From NCBI GenBank assembly GCA_035279875.1, contig DATEGX010000090.1:1-17885 (forward strand): a DNA stretch of 17,885 nt, in the 5' to 3' direction. The notes under the pieces were generated by a model. It had not been told where the DNA came from. It saw nothing but the letters and a program-made list of their open reading frames with translations, and ran no database searches. How positions within the stretch are numbered: the stretch's first letter is position 1; each line of letters begins with the position of its first letter. Below, piece after piece: positions 7,218 to 14,934 of the stretch. A program made the position numbers and the translations under genes. This stretch comes from JAMXLL01 sp035279875. Lineage in GTDB: Bacteria; Desulfobacterota; Binatia; Binatales; Binataceae.

Positions 7218-8942
7218 TCAGGCGCGGCCGTGTCGAAGTAGTCTACCGGGCGTAGCGCCAGTGGGCTGACCTTCATCGAAGGTGATCTCGCCGTTAACCA
7301 TGATCGCGCGGTAGCCCTTGGCCCGCTGCACTCGACGCCATTCGCCGCCGGGCAAATCATGAACGATTTCACCCGCTAGCTCCCCTTCAACTCGCAACCC
7401 ATCCAGATCGTAAACAACCACGTCGGCCCAGCCGCCCTCGCGCAGCGTGCCGCGGTCCTGGAAGCCCGCTGCCCGCGCGGGCAAAGCCGAGAGCCGATAG
7501 TGCGCTTCCTCGAGCGTGATGCGCTGCTCATCGCGCACCAACCATTGCAGGAAATCCGTCGTATAGGCGCCGCCAAGGAAATACTTCATGTGGGCGCCGC
7601 CGTCAGACACCCCCGGAATGGTATATTCCGATCCGGTAATAAGCTCGGCCATGTGCTCGGCATTGCTGCATGGCACAGGGCCGCGAAACTCGGTCTTGAG
7701 GTCTCCCGCGATCGAAAGGTCGATCATCACCTCGACCGGATGCCTGATTTCCTCTTGCGCAATATCGCCGAGTGAACGGCCGATGTACTTCTCGAGCGCT
7801 GGTTTGTCGTTGGCCCATTGCACGATGAGCTTGTGGAGCGCTCCGCCGTTGGCCTTGTAGACCTCCTTGACTCGATGCTCCTCGGACTCCAGAAGCACAC
7901 GGTCGCGCCACTCCGGAGCTCTCATCCGCGCGATCCGCTCCTCAGTGGTGCCAAACATGACAGCGTTCCAGGCCGGGATGCCGTCGTAGAAGTTCCAGCC
8001 TTCAAGCGAGAACGAAAACCCGCTCCTCATCGTAAAGGCCTGTCCGAACATCGCGAGCCCTTTGCTCCGGCATCGTTCGATCCACTCAATGCTGCGCCGA
8101 TGAAAGCGCGGGTTCTTGGTGTCAGCGGCAATCACGTTATACAGCACCGGCCGGCCGGCCTCTGCCGCGAGACGTTCTTGAAACGCCAGATCCTCCCTCG
8201 GGTTGATCACTTGCGTGATCTGGATTATCCCGTCATCGCGCTCGCGCAAGACCCGCGCAAGATTCAGGATATCCTCGTCGGTCATCGTGTCGGTCACCAT
8301 CGGGGTGCCGTCATAGTCCGGCTGGGGAGAATGCGGGCCGAGCCGCTGAATCGAGAAGCCGCACAATCCGGCATCCATCCCCTCATGGAACAAGCGGCGG
8401 ATTTCGCTGCGCTCGGTCTCGTTCGCGGGACGAGACTTGGCCGCTTCGAGACCCATGACGTAGACCATCAATGAGGAGGTCGGCAGGTACTGGATGCAGT
8501 TCACGCCCTTTGGTGCGCGCTCGAGCGAATCGAGATACTCCGGGATCGTCTCCCAGTCCCACTTCATTCCGGCTCTCATCGTGTCGATCGGAATAGCTTC
8601 GTTTCGCGTCATCGTCAGCATCGAGCGTTCGCGAAATTCCGGTCGCACCGGCGTGAATCCAAAGCCGCAATTTCCGAGCACCACCGAGGTAACCCCGTGC
8701 CAACCCGAAAACGTGCACCAGGGATCCCAGCGGATCTGCGCGTCGTAGTGCGTGTGCAGGTCGACAAAGCCCGGTGCGACGATCAATCCATCGGCGTCGA
8801 TTACTTTCCGGGCAAATCCAGGAGCGCTTCCGCCAATCTGCACAAGCCGGCCGTCTTTGATCCAAATGTCTCCGCGAAAACGTGGAGCACGGGTCCCATC
8901 GACGATCGTCCCGCCCTTGATCTGAATGTCGAAGTCGGCCAT
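7218..8942 (-). CDS. D-aminoacylase-like amidohydrolase (amidohydrolase 1)
   Basis: This 574-residue amidohydrolase-3 type TIM-barrel protein has the metal motif VDLHTHYDAQIRWDP (His63, His65) and the LGNCGFG loop with Cys92, the bridging ligand of the N-acyl-D-amino-acid deacylase group. It also has SDGGAH at 446-451 (Asp447). The strand segments where D-aminoacylase has its two other histidine ligands read QITQVI (241-246) and LYNVIAAD (267-274), so both are missing. The C-terminal small domain (GTLREGGWADVVVYDLDGL, then GEIVHDLPGG) is complete. Hydrolysis of an amide, lactam or cyclic urea-like bond in the cytoplasm is the likely role. The ribosome binding site at the ATG at 8942 is weak. 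The SnoaL-like gene lies 147 bp upstream on the same strand, with the hairpin at 8991-9015 between, suggesting an operon. Confidence 0.88.
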   Translation of the reverse strand: MADFDIQIKGGTIVDGTRAPRFRGDIWIKDGRLVQIGGSAPGFARKVIDADGLIVAPGFVDLHTHYDAQIRWDPWCTFSGWHGVTSVVLGNCGFGFTPVRPEFRERSMLTMTRNEAIPIDTMRAGMKWDWETIPEYLDSLERAPKGVNCIQYLPTSSLMVYVMGLEAAKSRPANETERSEIRRLFHEGMDAGLCGFSIQRLGPHSPQPDYDGTPMVTDTMTDEDILNLARVLRERDDGIIQITQVINPREDLAFQERLAAEAGRPVLYNVIAADTKNPRFHRRSIEWIERCRSKGLAMFGQAFTMRSGFSFSLEGWNFYDGIPAWNAVMFGTTEERIARMRAPEWRDRVLLESEEHRVKEVYKANGGALHKLIVQWANDKPALEKYIGRSLGDIAQEEIRHPVEVMIDLSIAGDLKTEFRGPVPCSNAEHMAELITGSEYTIPGVSDGGAHMKYFLGGAYTTDFLQWLVRDEQRITLEEAHYRLSALPARAAGFQDRGTLREGGWADVVVYDLDGLRVEGELAGEIVHDLPGGEWRRVQRAKGYRAIMVNGEITFDEGQPTGATPGRLLRHGRA

Positions 8943-8990
8943 CTTATGCTTCGCCCCTGGTTAAGCAGAGCTTCGGATTCCACTCCATAC

Positions 8991-9015
8991 AACGCGGACA
9001 GTCTTCGTCCGCGTT
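8991..9015. repeat. Perfect 9-bp hairpin between the SnoaL-like gene and amidohydrolase 1
   Basis: AACGCGGAC and GTCCGCGTT flank a 7-base loop. It sits in the 147-bp gap between two genes transcribed on the minus strand. On that strand the stem is not followed by a T-run, so it looks more like an mRNA processing or stability hairpin, attenuator, or operator than a terminator. Confidence 0.5.
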
Positions 9016-9089
9016 CTTACTGCCCGCACGCGGCTTCCGCCAGAGAAGCTCATTCAGCGCCTCTCGCATAGCCGCTTGCAGATTCCGCC

Positions 9090-9488
9090 TTAGCCGAGAA
9101 GAGTCTCTTTCACCGTCAGCAGGTCGACGTACTCGCGTACCCGGCGAATTTTGTCGTTCTCCAGCTCGAAAATGAAACAATACTCGTTGCGGTAGTCCTT
9201 GCCGTTCGCCGCCTTGCCGTGATTAGTCAGCTCAACAATGACGGTATCGCCAGCGGCATGGACCTTGTTGATGTCACTGGTGAGCCCTTGCGGGAAGGCA
9301 CGGCCAACATTGGAGCCGAATTCGCGGACGGCGGCTTTGCCGCGCTTGAGTCCCGATACGCCCTGCAAGTTGCCAGGAATCACCCAGCTGATCTCATCAG
9401 ACATATTAGCGAGGGCCGTATCCACGTCGCCCTTGATAAACGCTTGCCAGGTCCGGGTTACCAGTTCTTTGTTCTGTTCCGCATTCAT
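9090..9488 (-). CDS. SnoaL-like (NTF2 fold) small protein
   Basis: This 132-residue protein has the NTF2/SnoaL pattern: an N-terminal helix (NKELVTRTWQAFIKGDVDTALANMSDEISWVIPG), a central helix (KRGKAAVREFGSNVGRAF), and antiparallel strands ending in DTVIVELTNHGKA, YCFIFELENDKIRRVREYVD. This family contains polyketide cyclases, isomerases and ligand-binding proteins, and a function cannot be assigned from sequence. The ATG at 9488 is preceded by GGAGGAG about 9 bases away. The open frame extends upstream to 9716, but that part lacks family similarity and an RBS. Amidohydrolase 1 is downstream on the same strand, and amidohydrolase 2 diverges 297 bp upstream, so it may serve the same pathway. 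Confidence 0.83.
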   Translation of the reverse strand: MNAEQNKELVTRTWQAFIKGDVDTALANMSDEISWVIPGNLQGVSGLKRGKAAVREFGSNVGRAFPQGLTSDINKVHAAGDTVIVELTNHGKAANGKDYRNEYCFIFELENDKIRRVREYVDLLTVKETLLG

Positions 9489-9785
9489 GATTTGAGGCTC
9501 CTCCGTCTTTGGCGAGAAGAAACTGAGCTGCTTAACTGCTAGCGCGTTCGCCTCGGCATTGCCACCTTTGCGCAGTCCTGATTGCTTGCTCGCGATGTGC
9601 GCGAACACTGCTAACGCCGGCGGGGCGGCCGCGCACCGGACGGCCTGTGATTGTCGGCGCTGGGCGAGTTCACTAACGCTTGCCGGGTCAAGTGTCGAGT
9701 GAGATAAGTGGCTCAAGGCGCGTGGTATTGGTGTGTCAAGCCGGCGGCGCCGCAGTCGCCGCGGAGAGAACGGGAGGACGACTTC

Positions 9786-11474
9786 ATGAGTTACGACCTC
9801 TTAATCAAAAATGCGATGATTTGTGACGGTGGAGGCTCGGCGCTCTACCCCGGTTCCGTGGGCGTATCCGAGGGAAAGATCGTTGCGATCGACCGAGGGC
9901 TTTCGGGCGGAAAGCGCGAGATAAACGCTGATGGCTTAACCCTCGCTCCCGGGTTCATCGATATCCATACGCACTACGACGCGCAGATTTCATGGGATCC
10001 TCTGCTTACGTCATCGTGCTGGCATGGGGTCACCAGCGTGCTGATGGGCAATTGCGGAGTAGGTGTGGCGCCATGCAAAAAGGCCGAGCGATCGGTGCTC
10101 GCCTGGGACCTGGTCAACGTCGAAGCGATGTCGTACGACGTGCTGATAGATGGCGTCGACTGGCAATGGGAAAGCTTCCCTGACTACATCAAGGCCGTCA
10201 GCAGGCGCGTCGCACTGAACGTCGGTTTCCTGGTGCCGCTTTCGGCCCTGCGACTTTTCGCCATGGGCGACGAGGCGGCTACCCGGGCGGCGAGCAATGG
10301 CGAGATCCAGGCGATGGCGCGGATTCTCCGCGAGGCGCTGCGCGCCGGAGCATATGGATTTTCGCTGAGCCTCTCAAAGCAACATATTGGCTACCAGGGC
10401 CGGCCGCTCGCCAGCCGGCTCGCGAGCCGGGACGAATTGCGCGCGCTCGCCCAGGTTATGCGCGAAGAGAGGCGGGGGGTAATCGAGATCAACCTGCCGC
10501 GCCGTGGCAACGGCATGATCACCGACGAGGCCTTTGACCTGATCGTCGATGTCGCGCGTGAAAGCCAACGGCCAGTCACATGGCTTTCTCTCCTTGACGT
10601 TCCGGGACTGCCCGAAAATGGGCTTCAACAGACGATGGAGCGCTTTGAGCCCGCCTTCAGAAGCGGTCTTATGATCAGACCCCAGACCACCTGTCGGCCA
10701 ATCAAGCTATTCATCACTCTGCGCGAGCCCTTCATCTTCGCCAGCTTCCCGTCATGGAAACCGGCATTTAACCGCACCAGGGAAGAGCAACTTCCGCTCT
10801 ATCGTTCGAAGGAGTTTCGCGATTCCTTCAAGGGCGATCTCAGCCGGGGTGGCGGCGTGGCGTTCCGGGGCAGATGGGCCCTGTTGGAAATCGCCCGCGT
10901 CGAGAAAGAAGAAAACAAAAAGTACATCGGTAGAAGCGTACAGGATCTGGCTGATATGTTGAGCAAGGATCCGGTCGATGCGATGCTCGATCTGGCGCTC
11001 GACGAGAACCTTGCAACTGGATTTCGCTTATCGGCGGCGAATTACGACCCCAAATCGGTTGGCAAGCTGATCACCATGCCCAACGTGTTGATTGGCCTGT
11101 CGGACGCTGGCGCCCATGTGGACCAGCTCTGTGACGCCGGGGTGCCGTCGTATTTGCTCCACGAATGGGTTCACGAAAAGCAGGCCATGAGGCTCGAGGA
11201 GGCCGTGCGCCGATTGACTTCGGAGCCAGCGGATTTTCTGGGACTATCGAACAAGGGTCGCGTTGCCGCCGGTAAAGATGCCGACCTCGTTTTGTTCGAT
11301 CCGGCCGCGATCAAACCGCTTCCGCATGAATGGTTGACCGATCTGCCGACAGGTCGCGGGCGGCTCGTCGAGCGTTCCGAAGGGGTTTCGTACAGCATCA
11401 TCGGTGGAGAGATCGTCTTTGACCATTATGAGCACCAGGGCGTTTTCCCCGGGCAATTGCTCAAAGGCGCGTGA
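9786..11474 (+). CDS. D-aminoacylase-like amidohydrolase (amidohydrolase 2)
   Basis: This 562-residue paralogue of amidohydrolase 1 has IDIHTHYDAQISWDP (His61, His63), LMGNCGVG (Cys90) and LSDAGAH (Asp440). The two strand positions that hold histidine ligands in characterised D-aminoacylases read EINLP (234-238) and TWLSL (265-269), so they are absent here too. The C-terminal part (GRVAAGKDADLVLFDPAAI) is the usual composite beta-domain. Amide or cyclic-amide hydrolysis is likely, with unknown substrate. The ATG at 9786 has GGGAGG at 9772-9777, 8 bases upstream; a start at 9708 would add 26 residues of unlikely composition. Identity to amidohydrolase 1 is limited to motifs and framework, so they probably act on different substrates or steps. 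Confidence 0.88.
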   Translation: MSYDLLIKNAMICDGGGSALYPGSVGVSEGKIVAIDRGLSGGKREINADGLTLAPGFIDIHTHYDAQISWDPLLTSSCWHGVTSVLMGNCGVGVAPCKKAERSVLAWDLVNVEAMSYDVLIDGVDWQWESFPDYIKAVSRRVALNVGFLVPLSALRLFAMGDEAATRAASNGEIQAMARILREALRAGAYGFSLSLSKQHIGYQGRPLASRLASRDELRALAQVMREERRGVIEINLPRRGNGMITDEAFDLIVDVARESQRPVTWLSLLDVPGLPENGLQQTMERFEPAFRSGLMIRPQTTCRPIKLFITLREPFIFASFPSWKPAFNRTREEQLPLYRSKEFRDSFKGDLSRGGGVAFRGRWALLEIARVEKEENKKYIGRSVQDLADMLSKDPVDAMLDLALDENLATGFRLSAANYDPKSVGKLITMPNVLIGLSDAGAHVDQLCDAGVPSYLLHEWVHEKQAMRLEEAVRRLTSEPADFLGLSNKGRVAAGKDADLVLFDPAAIKPLPHEWLTDLPTGRGRLVERSEGVSYSIIGGEIVFDHYEHQGVFPGQLLKGA

Positions 11475-11685
11475 ATGCTCGCTGATGCGATTCGTCATCT
11501 GAGCCGATGACCCAAGCGGATAAAGTCTAGCCTCGCGGTGATGGGTCACGACTCAAGACGGTCGGGGAACCACCTTGGTCGTGGCCGTGATCACGCTTAA
11601 ACCGTTGATGGCGTAAAAATCGGGCGCGGCGTTTCGCTTCGTGAGCCCGAAAGACCCGGCTTTTCCAGCCACTGAACCGTTCGGT

Positions 11686-12099
11686 CTATGGCTGCGGCAT
11701 TTTCGGAAACTTCGGCAATGCCGGATCCATATGCGCCCACGGCTGAGCACTGGACGTGTAAATGTTCATGGCTGGCCGATACCATCCCGAATCGTCCAGG
11801 CTTCCAGCCATAATGCCCATCATTGCCGGTGCGGCCGCCGGTTTGGCGAACAGGCGTGAGCCGCAGTTGGGACAGAACCCGCGGCTGATCGGGTTTCCGC
11901 TATCACCGGTCACATCGAAGTACTTGACCTCCCCCGTGATTTTGACGGCGTCCCTCGGCACACCGACGACCGACACAAACCCGCCACCGCTTGCCCTTTG
12001 GCAATCGCGGCAATGGCAATTCGCTGTAAATACGGGATCGGCAGCACATTCGTAGCGAACGGCGCCGCAACTGCATCCACCTTTGAAGGAACCAGCCAT
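11686..12099 (-). CDS. GFA-family (glutathione-dependent formaldehyde-activating-like) zinc protein
   Basis: This 137-residue protein has all zinc-ligand groups of the GFA/CENP-V family: CSCG (Cys9, Cys11), CHCRDC (Cys28, Cys30, Cys33) and CPNCGS (Cys76, Cys79). The framework KGGCSCGAVRYEC near the start and GFCPNCGSRLF in the middle are typical. The founding member Gfa accelerates glutathione-formaldehyde adduct formation, but most homologues are uncharacterised and may bind other thiol adducts, so function stays open. The ATG at 12099 has GAGGAG 8 bases upstream. It diverges from crotonase 2 across a 317-bp gap and converges with amidohydrolase 2. Confidence 0.9.
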   Translation of the reverse strand: MAGSFKGGCSCGAVRYECAADPVFTANCHCRDCQRASGGGFVSVVGVPRDAVKITGEVKYFDVTGDSGNPISRGFCPNCGSRLFAKPAAAPAMMGIMAGSLDDSGWYRPAMNIYTSSAQPWAHMDPALPKFPKMPQP

Positions 12100-12416
12100 T
12101 TCAGAACTCCTCGTTTGGGGATTTAACGCGACTATCTCGACTCCTCGACACAGTCAAGCTGCATTGTCGCATAAGCTGAGCTGGCACTCCGCAGCGGTGC
12201 CGATGATGATTTGAAAACATCTTTTACCCGACCACCATCGATGTGCGTCGACGAGTCCGCAAAACATGGTTGCAATCCGAGTGCGCGGCCAATCTACCAT
12301 AGAAGACTTGGCGCCGGTTTTTGAGAGACGTAAAACAGCCGAACCATCATCCGTTTAGAAATCGGGCAGCGGCGTGCTTTGATAGACCAGCGCGCGGCGC
12401 ATCGGGAGGTATGGCA
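12100..12416. other. Divergent intergenic region between the GFA-type gene and crotonase 2
   Basis: No gene is supported here. The plus frame into crotonase 2 is open from 12321, but that segment has no ribosome binding site or family similarity and is leader. A minus-strand TTGACT lies at 12152-12157 with a poor GATAGT only 15 bp downstream, too weak to call. On the plus strand, TTGCAA near 12270 has a poor -10 after 17 bp. Promoters for both flanking genes must lie here, but I cannot place them. Confidence 0.4.
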
Positions 12417-13235
12417 ATGGATTTCAAGGACACAACTTACGAAAAGGCGGAACGGGTAGCGACGATCACCTTCAATCGTCCCGAGAAGATGAACGCCTGG
12501 ACCCCGCGGATGTTCGAGGAACTGCGCGCCGCGGCGCTCGACGCGGAGGCCGATTCGAATATCGGCGCGATTATCCTGACAGGTGCGGGCCGCGCCTACT
12601 GCGCCGGCGCCGACTTAACCGGGCTCAATCGGGTGGCCGAGGGCACGGAGCGGGTCGACGGACTGGACCGTCCGGCGCCAGGCACGGAAGCGCTCAATCC
12701 CAACTTCCAGGGCCGCTTCTCGTGGATGTTGGCGGTCAAGAAACCGATCATCGGGGCAATTAACGGCGCGGCGGTCGGGATGGGGTTCGCCAATTCGCTC
12801 TACTGCGACATCCGGCTGGCTTCGGACCGCGCGCGGATGGGCCTGATCTTCACCCGCCGGGGTCTTGCGATCGAATTCGGCAGTTCCTGGCTGCTGCCGC
12901 GAATGGTGGGCGTTGCCAACGCCGCCGATCTTGCAATAACCGGCCGCCTGATCGACGCGCAGGAAGCGCTCAGGATGGGTCTGGTGAGCCGCGTGCTGCC
13001 GCATGACGAGCTGATGCCGGCGGCGCGAGCGCTGGCGGTTGAAGTCGCGACGCAATGCTCACCGCTGGGCATTTCTTACGCCAAGCGCTTCATCTACGAA
13101 CACCTGTTCACCGATCTGGCGACCGCCCTTCGCGACGAGGACAAGACCGTCGAAATAATGCTCCGCTCGAACGATTTCAAGGAAGGCGTACAGTCTTTTC
13201 TCGAAAAGCGCGCGCCCAGGTTCACCGGCAAATAA
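12417..13235 (+). CDS. Crotonase-fold protein, probable enoyl-CoA isomerase type (crotonase 2)
   Basis: This 272-residue protein has VATITFNRPEKMNAW, the oxyanion-hole segment YCAGADLTGL (61-70) and INGAAVGMGFANSLYCD (115-131). Glu144 and Glu164 of rat hydratase align with Ala125 and Phe145. It keeps an acidic residue, Glu153, in GLAIEFGSSWLLPRMVG. This region corresponds to the catalytic glutamate of yeast Eci1-type delta3-delta2 enoyl-CoA isomerases, so isomerisation of an unsaturated acyl-CoA is my preferred but inferred role. The start is decided by spacing: GGGAGG at 12404-12409 is 7 bases from the ATG at 12417 but only 1 base from the ATG at 12411. The gene ends 25 bp from the convergent JAMM-protease gene. 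Confidence 0.87.
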   Translation: MDFKDTTYEKAERVATITFNRPEKMNAWTPRMFEELRAAALDAEADSNIGAIILTGAGRAYCAGADLTGLNRVAEGTERVDGLDRPAPGTEALNPNFQGRFSWMLAVKKPIIGAINGAAVGMGFANSLYCDIRLASDRARMGLIFTRRGLAIEFGSSWLLPRMVGVANAADLAITGRLIDAQEALRMGLVSRVLPHDELMPAARALAVEVATQCSPLGISYAKRFIYEHLFTDLATALRDEDKTVEIMLRSNDFKEGVQSFLEKRAPRFTGK

Positions 13236-13260
13236 CGGGGCCGCGCATTAGGATTCGCTG

Positions 13261-13731
13261 TCAGGAAACGCGGAGCTCGGCTTCGACAAAGTCTTTGCGC
13301 TCGAAGTCCCATACGAAAGCCGCCGCGCGAACGAATTTGCCGCCGCGCACCGATATCACGATGTAGGAGGTGCCGGGGTAGTCGGGCTCCGAGGGATCGA
13401 ACGAACAGGCCTGCGCGCGGTCAGTCGGGGAAAAATAGGCGTCGTGGTCTGGATGCGAATGGTAGACCACCAGTAGCTGAAGTTTGCGCTGATCGATTTC
13501 CCGCATCACCGCCAGGTGCTCCTTGGGATCCATCAAAAAGGCGGTGCGCGCGTCGCGCGCGAAAGCCTCAGGATCGGCGGCATGCTTTTCGTTCTGGATA
13601 TTGCGGATCGGGCGAACCTCTGCCACGGCGCCATCGCCTATAATGAAGCCGCAGCATTCGAACGGAAATTCGCGCTCGGCCTGGGCGATAATCTGTGCCA
13701 AGGCGGGTCGGGTGATCGCGATAGCTGTCAT
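13261..13731 (-). CDS. JAMM/MPN-family (M67) metalloprotease-like protein
   Basis: This 156-residue protein is a single JAB1/MPN domain with the full zinc motif: Glu25 in FPFECCGF, HSHP at 91-94 (His91, His93), and Ser101 and Asp104 in YFSPTD. Bacterial stand-alone members include Mec, which removes amino acids from a CysO/ThiS-type sulfur-carrier protein, and homologues with ubiquitin-like partners. No ThiS/MoaD-like gene is visible nearby, so the substrate is unknown. The only in-frame ATG (13731) has no clear ribosome binding site and lies in the loop of a perfect 7-bp inverted repeat, suggesting leaderless or structure-dependent initiation. It diverges from the DHOD-like gene, 89 bp away. 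Confidence 0.88.
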   Translation of the reverse strand: MTAIAITRPALAQIIAQAEREFPFECCGFIIGDGAVAEVRPIRNIQNEKHAADPEAFARDARTAFLMDPKEHLAVMREIDQRKLQLLVVYHSHPDHDAYFSPTDRAQACSFDPSEPDYPGTSYIVISVRGGKFVRAAAFVWDFERKDFVEAELRVS

Positions 13732-13738
13732 CAGCTAT
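13721..13738. promoter_or_regulatory. Inverted repeat with the JAMM gene start codon in its loop
   Basis: ATAGCTG and CAGCTAT are perfect 7-bp arms around a 4-base loop. Read on the minus strand the loop is ATGA, that is, the start codon of the protease gene. It may be an operator at a divergent promoter or an RNA hairpin that masks the start. Confidence 0.45.
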
Positions 13739-13741
13739 AAT
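13736..13741 (+). promoter_or_regulatory. Consensus -10 box (TATAAT), candidate promoter of the DHOD-like gene
   Basis: TATAAT lies 80 bp before the ATG at 13821 and overlaps the right arm of the inverted repeat, so a protein on the repeat could repress it. No good -35 is present at 16-18 bp, so it is either a weak or activator-dependent promoter, or chance. Confidence 0.35.
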
Positions 13742-13820
13742 GTCTCGTACACGCTAATCTCGACGCAACCTGCGCCTTTTCGCTTGCCCGCCGCGCTGCA
13801 CGCGAAGTAGGAGATAGGGT

Positions 13821-14663
13821 ATGGAACGTACATCGATTCGTCTGGGCGGGATCGAACTGGCGTCGACCGTAATGAATGCTTCGGGGCCGCATTCCGCGGA
13901 AAAGGGCGAAATCTACGAGCTGAGCGCACGCCATGGCGGGGCGATCGTTTTCAAATCCTGCAACATTGGCGGGCTCGAAGCACCGGATAACCTCAAGAAT
14001 CGGGGCGTCGAGCATTTTGCCGGGCTGGCGCGCGAGCTTTCGGGAAGAGGCAAGACGATTGTCGGCAGTGTGGTCGGCAATACCGAAGATGAGTTGGTTC
14101 AGGTCGCTAAGACGCTGGACCGGAACGGGGTGAAAATTCTCGAACTCAACCTGGCCGACGATTACGTGCAGAATTCGGTCGGCGCGTTTGCTTCGCTCGA
14201 GCGACTCAGGACGGTGATCGGTCGCATACGTAGCGAGGTCCAGGCGGTCCTCGCGGTGAAGGTGCCGCCCAAACTCGCGATTGAGCCGCGCACGCTCGCC
14301 GGGTTGTTCAAGCAGGGGGGCGTCGCGATTGCGGTGTGTGCCAACGACCTGCCCAAGGACCTGGAGATCGACCTCAAGACCGGAGTCATCACCGGTAAGC
14401 AACGAGCGCTCTCGCAGGCGCATACCTTCTACCGCGAAGGTGAAGGCACCCTCGATGTGGTCGCGGTCGGTGGAATCAACGGCGGGCGCGACGCCTATAT
14501 CGCACATCTGACTGGCGCCAGTGCGGTGCAGGTCGGCTCCGCACTGATCAAGGAGGGAGCAGGCGCCTTAGGCCGTATCGATCGCGAACTCGATGGACTG
14601 CTGGCCGAAAACGGCAAGAGCACTGTCCGCGAACTCGTCGGAGCGATTCGCTTCGGTGGCTAA
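13821..14663 (+). CDS. Dihydroorotate dehydrogenase-like flavoprotein without the catalytic Cys/Ser
   Basis: This 280-residue TIM-barrel protein resembles class 1 dihydroorotate dehydrogenases: VMNASGPHS near 18, Lys45-Ser46 in VFKSCN, VGSVVGN (81-87), the KILELNL strand (105-111), VKVPPKL (146-152) and the FMN-phosphate region VAVGGINGGRDAY (214-226) with GASAVQVGSALIKEG (232-246). In true class 1 enzymes ELNL is followed by a Ser-Cys-Pro loop with the catalytic base; here it reads ADDYV, so the Cys/Ser is missing. It probably binds FMN but may not oxidise dihydroorotate; another redox reaction on a small cyclic compound is possible. I give no pyrD symbol for this reason. The ATG has AGGAG at 13809-13813, 7 bases away. 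Confidence 0.8.
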   Translation: MERTSIRLGGIELASTVMNASGPHSAEKGEIYELSARHGGAIVFKSCNIGGLEAPDNLKNRGVEHFAGLARELSGRGKTIVGSVVGNTEDELVQVAKTLDRNGVKILELNLADDYVQNSVGAFASLERLRTVIGRIRSEVQAVLAVKVPPKLAIEPRTLAGLFKQGGVAIAVCANDLPKDLEIDLKTGVITGKQRALSQAHTFYREGEGTLDVVAVGGINGGRDAYIAHLTGASAVQVGSALIKEGAGALGRIDRELDGLLAENGKSTVRELVGAIRFGG

Positions 14664-14856
14664 GGAGAGTCCGCTCGTTAAGTTGCTCCTTATTCGCACG
14701 CCGAAGGACAAGTCCGCCTAGCTGCTGGCGAAGGCCCGGACGCGGCAGGGATTGTGGCTGCGCCGCTGATATTGTGGCTTGCCCCGCTTCTTACGGCTCT
14801 GGTACCCTCGGCAAGCTATCGATTAATACGCCCGCCTTCGGCAACTACAGCGGCAC

Positions 14857-14934
14857 GTCCCCGTCGTCTAGCTCGGCCTAGGACACCGGCCTTTCACGTC
14901 GGTAACACGGGTTCAAATCCCGTCGGGGACGCCA
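14857..14934 (+). tRNA. tRNA-Glu(UUC), CCA encoded
   Basis: A complete cloverleaf can be drawn: acceptor stem GTCCCCG/CGGGGAC, anticodon stem CCGGC/GTCGG (one G-T pair) around loop CTTTCAC with anticodon TTC at 14893-14895, and a T arm ACGGG-TTCAAAT-CCCGT. Discriminator G and an encoded CCA follow. The 3' half is overlapped antisense by a decayed integrase frame, which marks this tRNA as the integration site of a former mobile element. The sequence is intact and should be functional. Confidence 0.95.

Noticed and set aside
11508..11548. TGACCCA/TGGGTCA inverted repeat after amidohydrolase 2
   Set aside because: Arms are 7 bp and 27 bp apart with no T-run; could be chance.
13731..14507. Long minus-strand open frame (258 codons) opposite the DHOD-like gene
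   Set aside because: Antisense shadow of a gene with clear FMN-binding motifs; composition rich in Arg and His without motifs.
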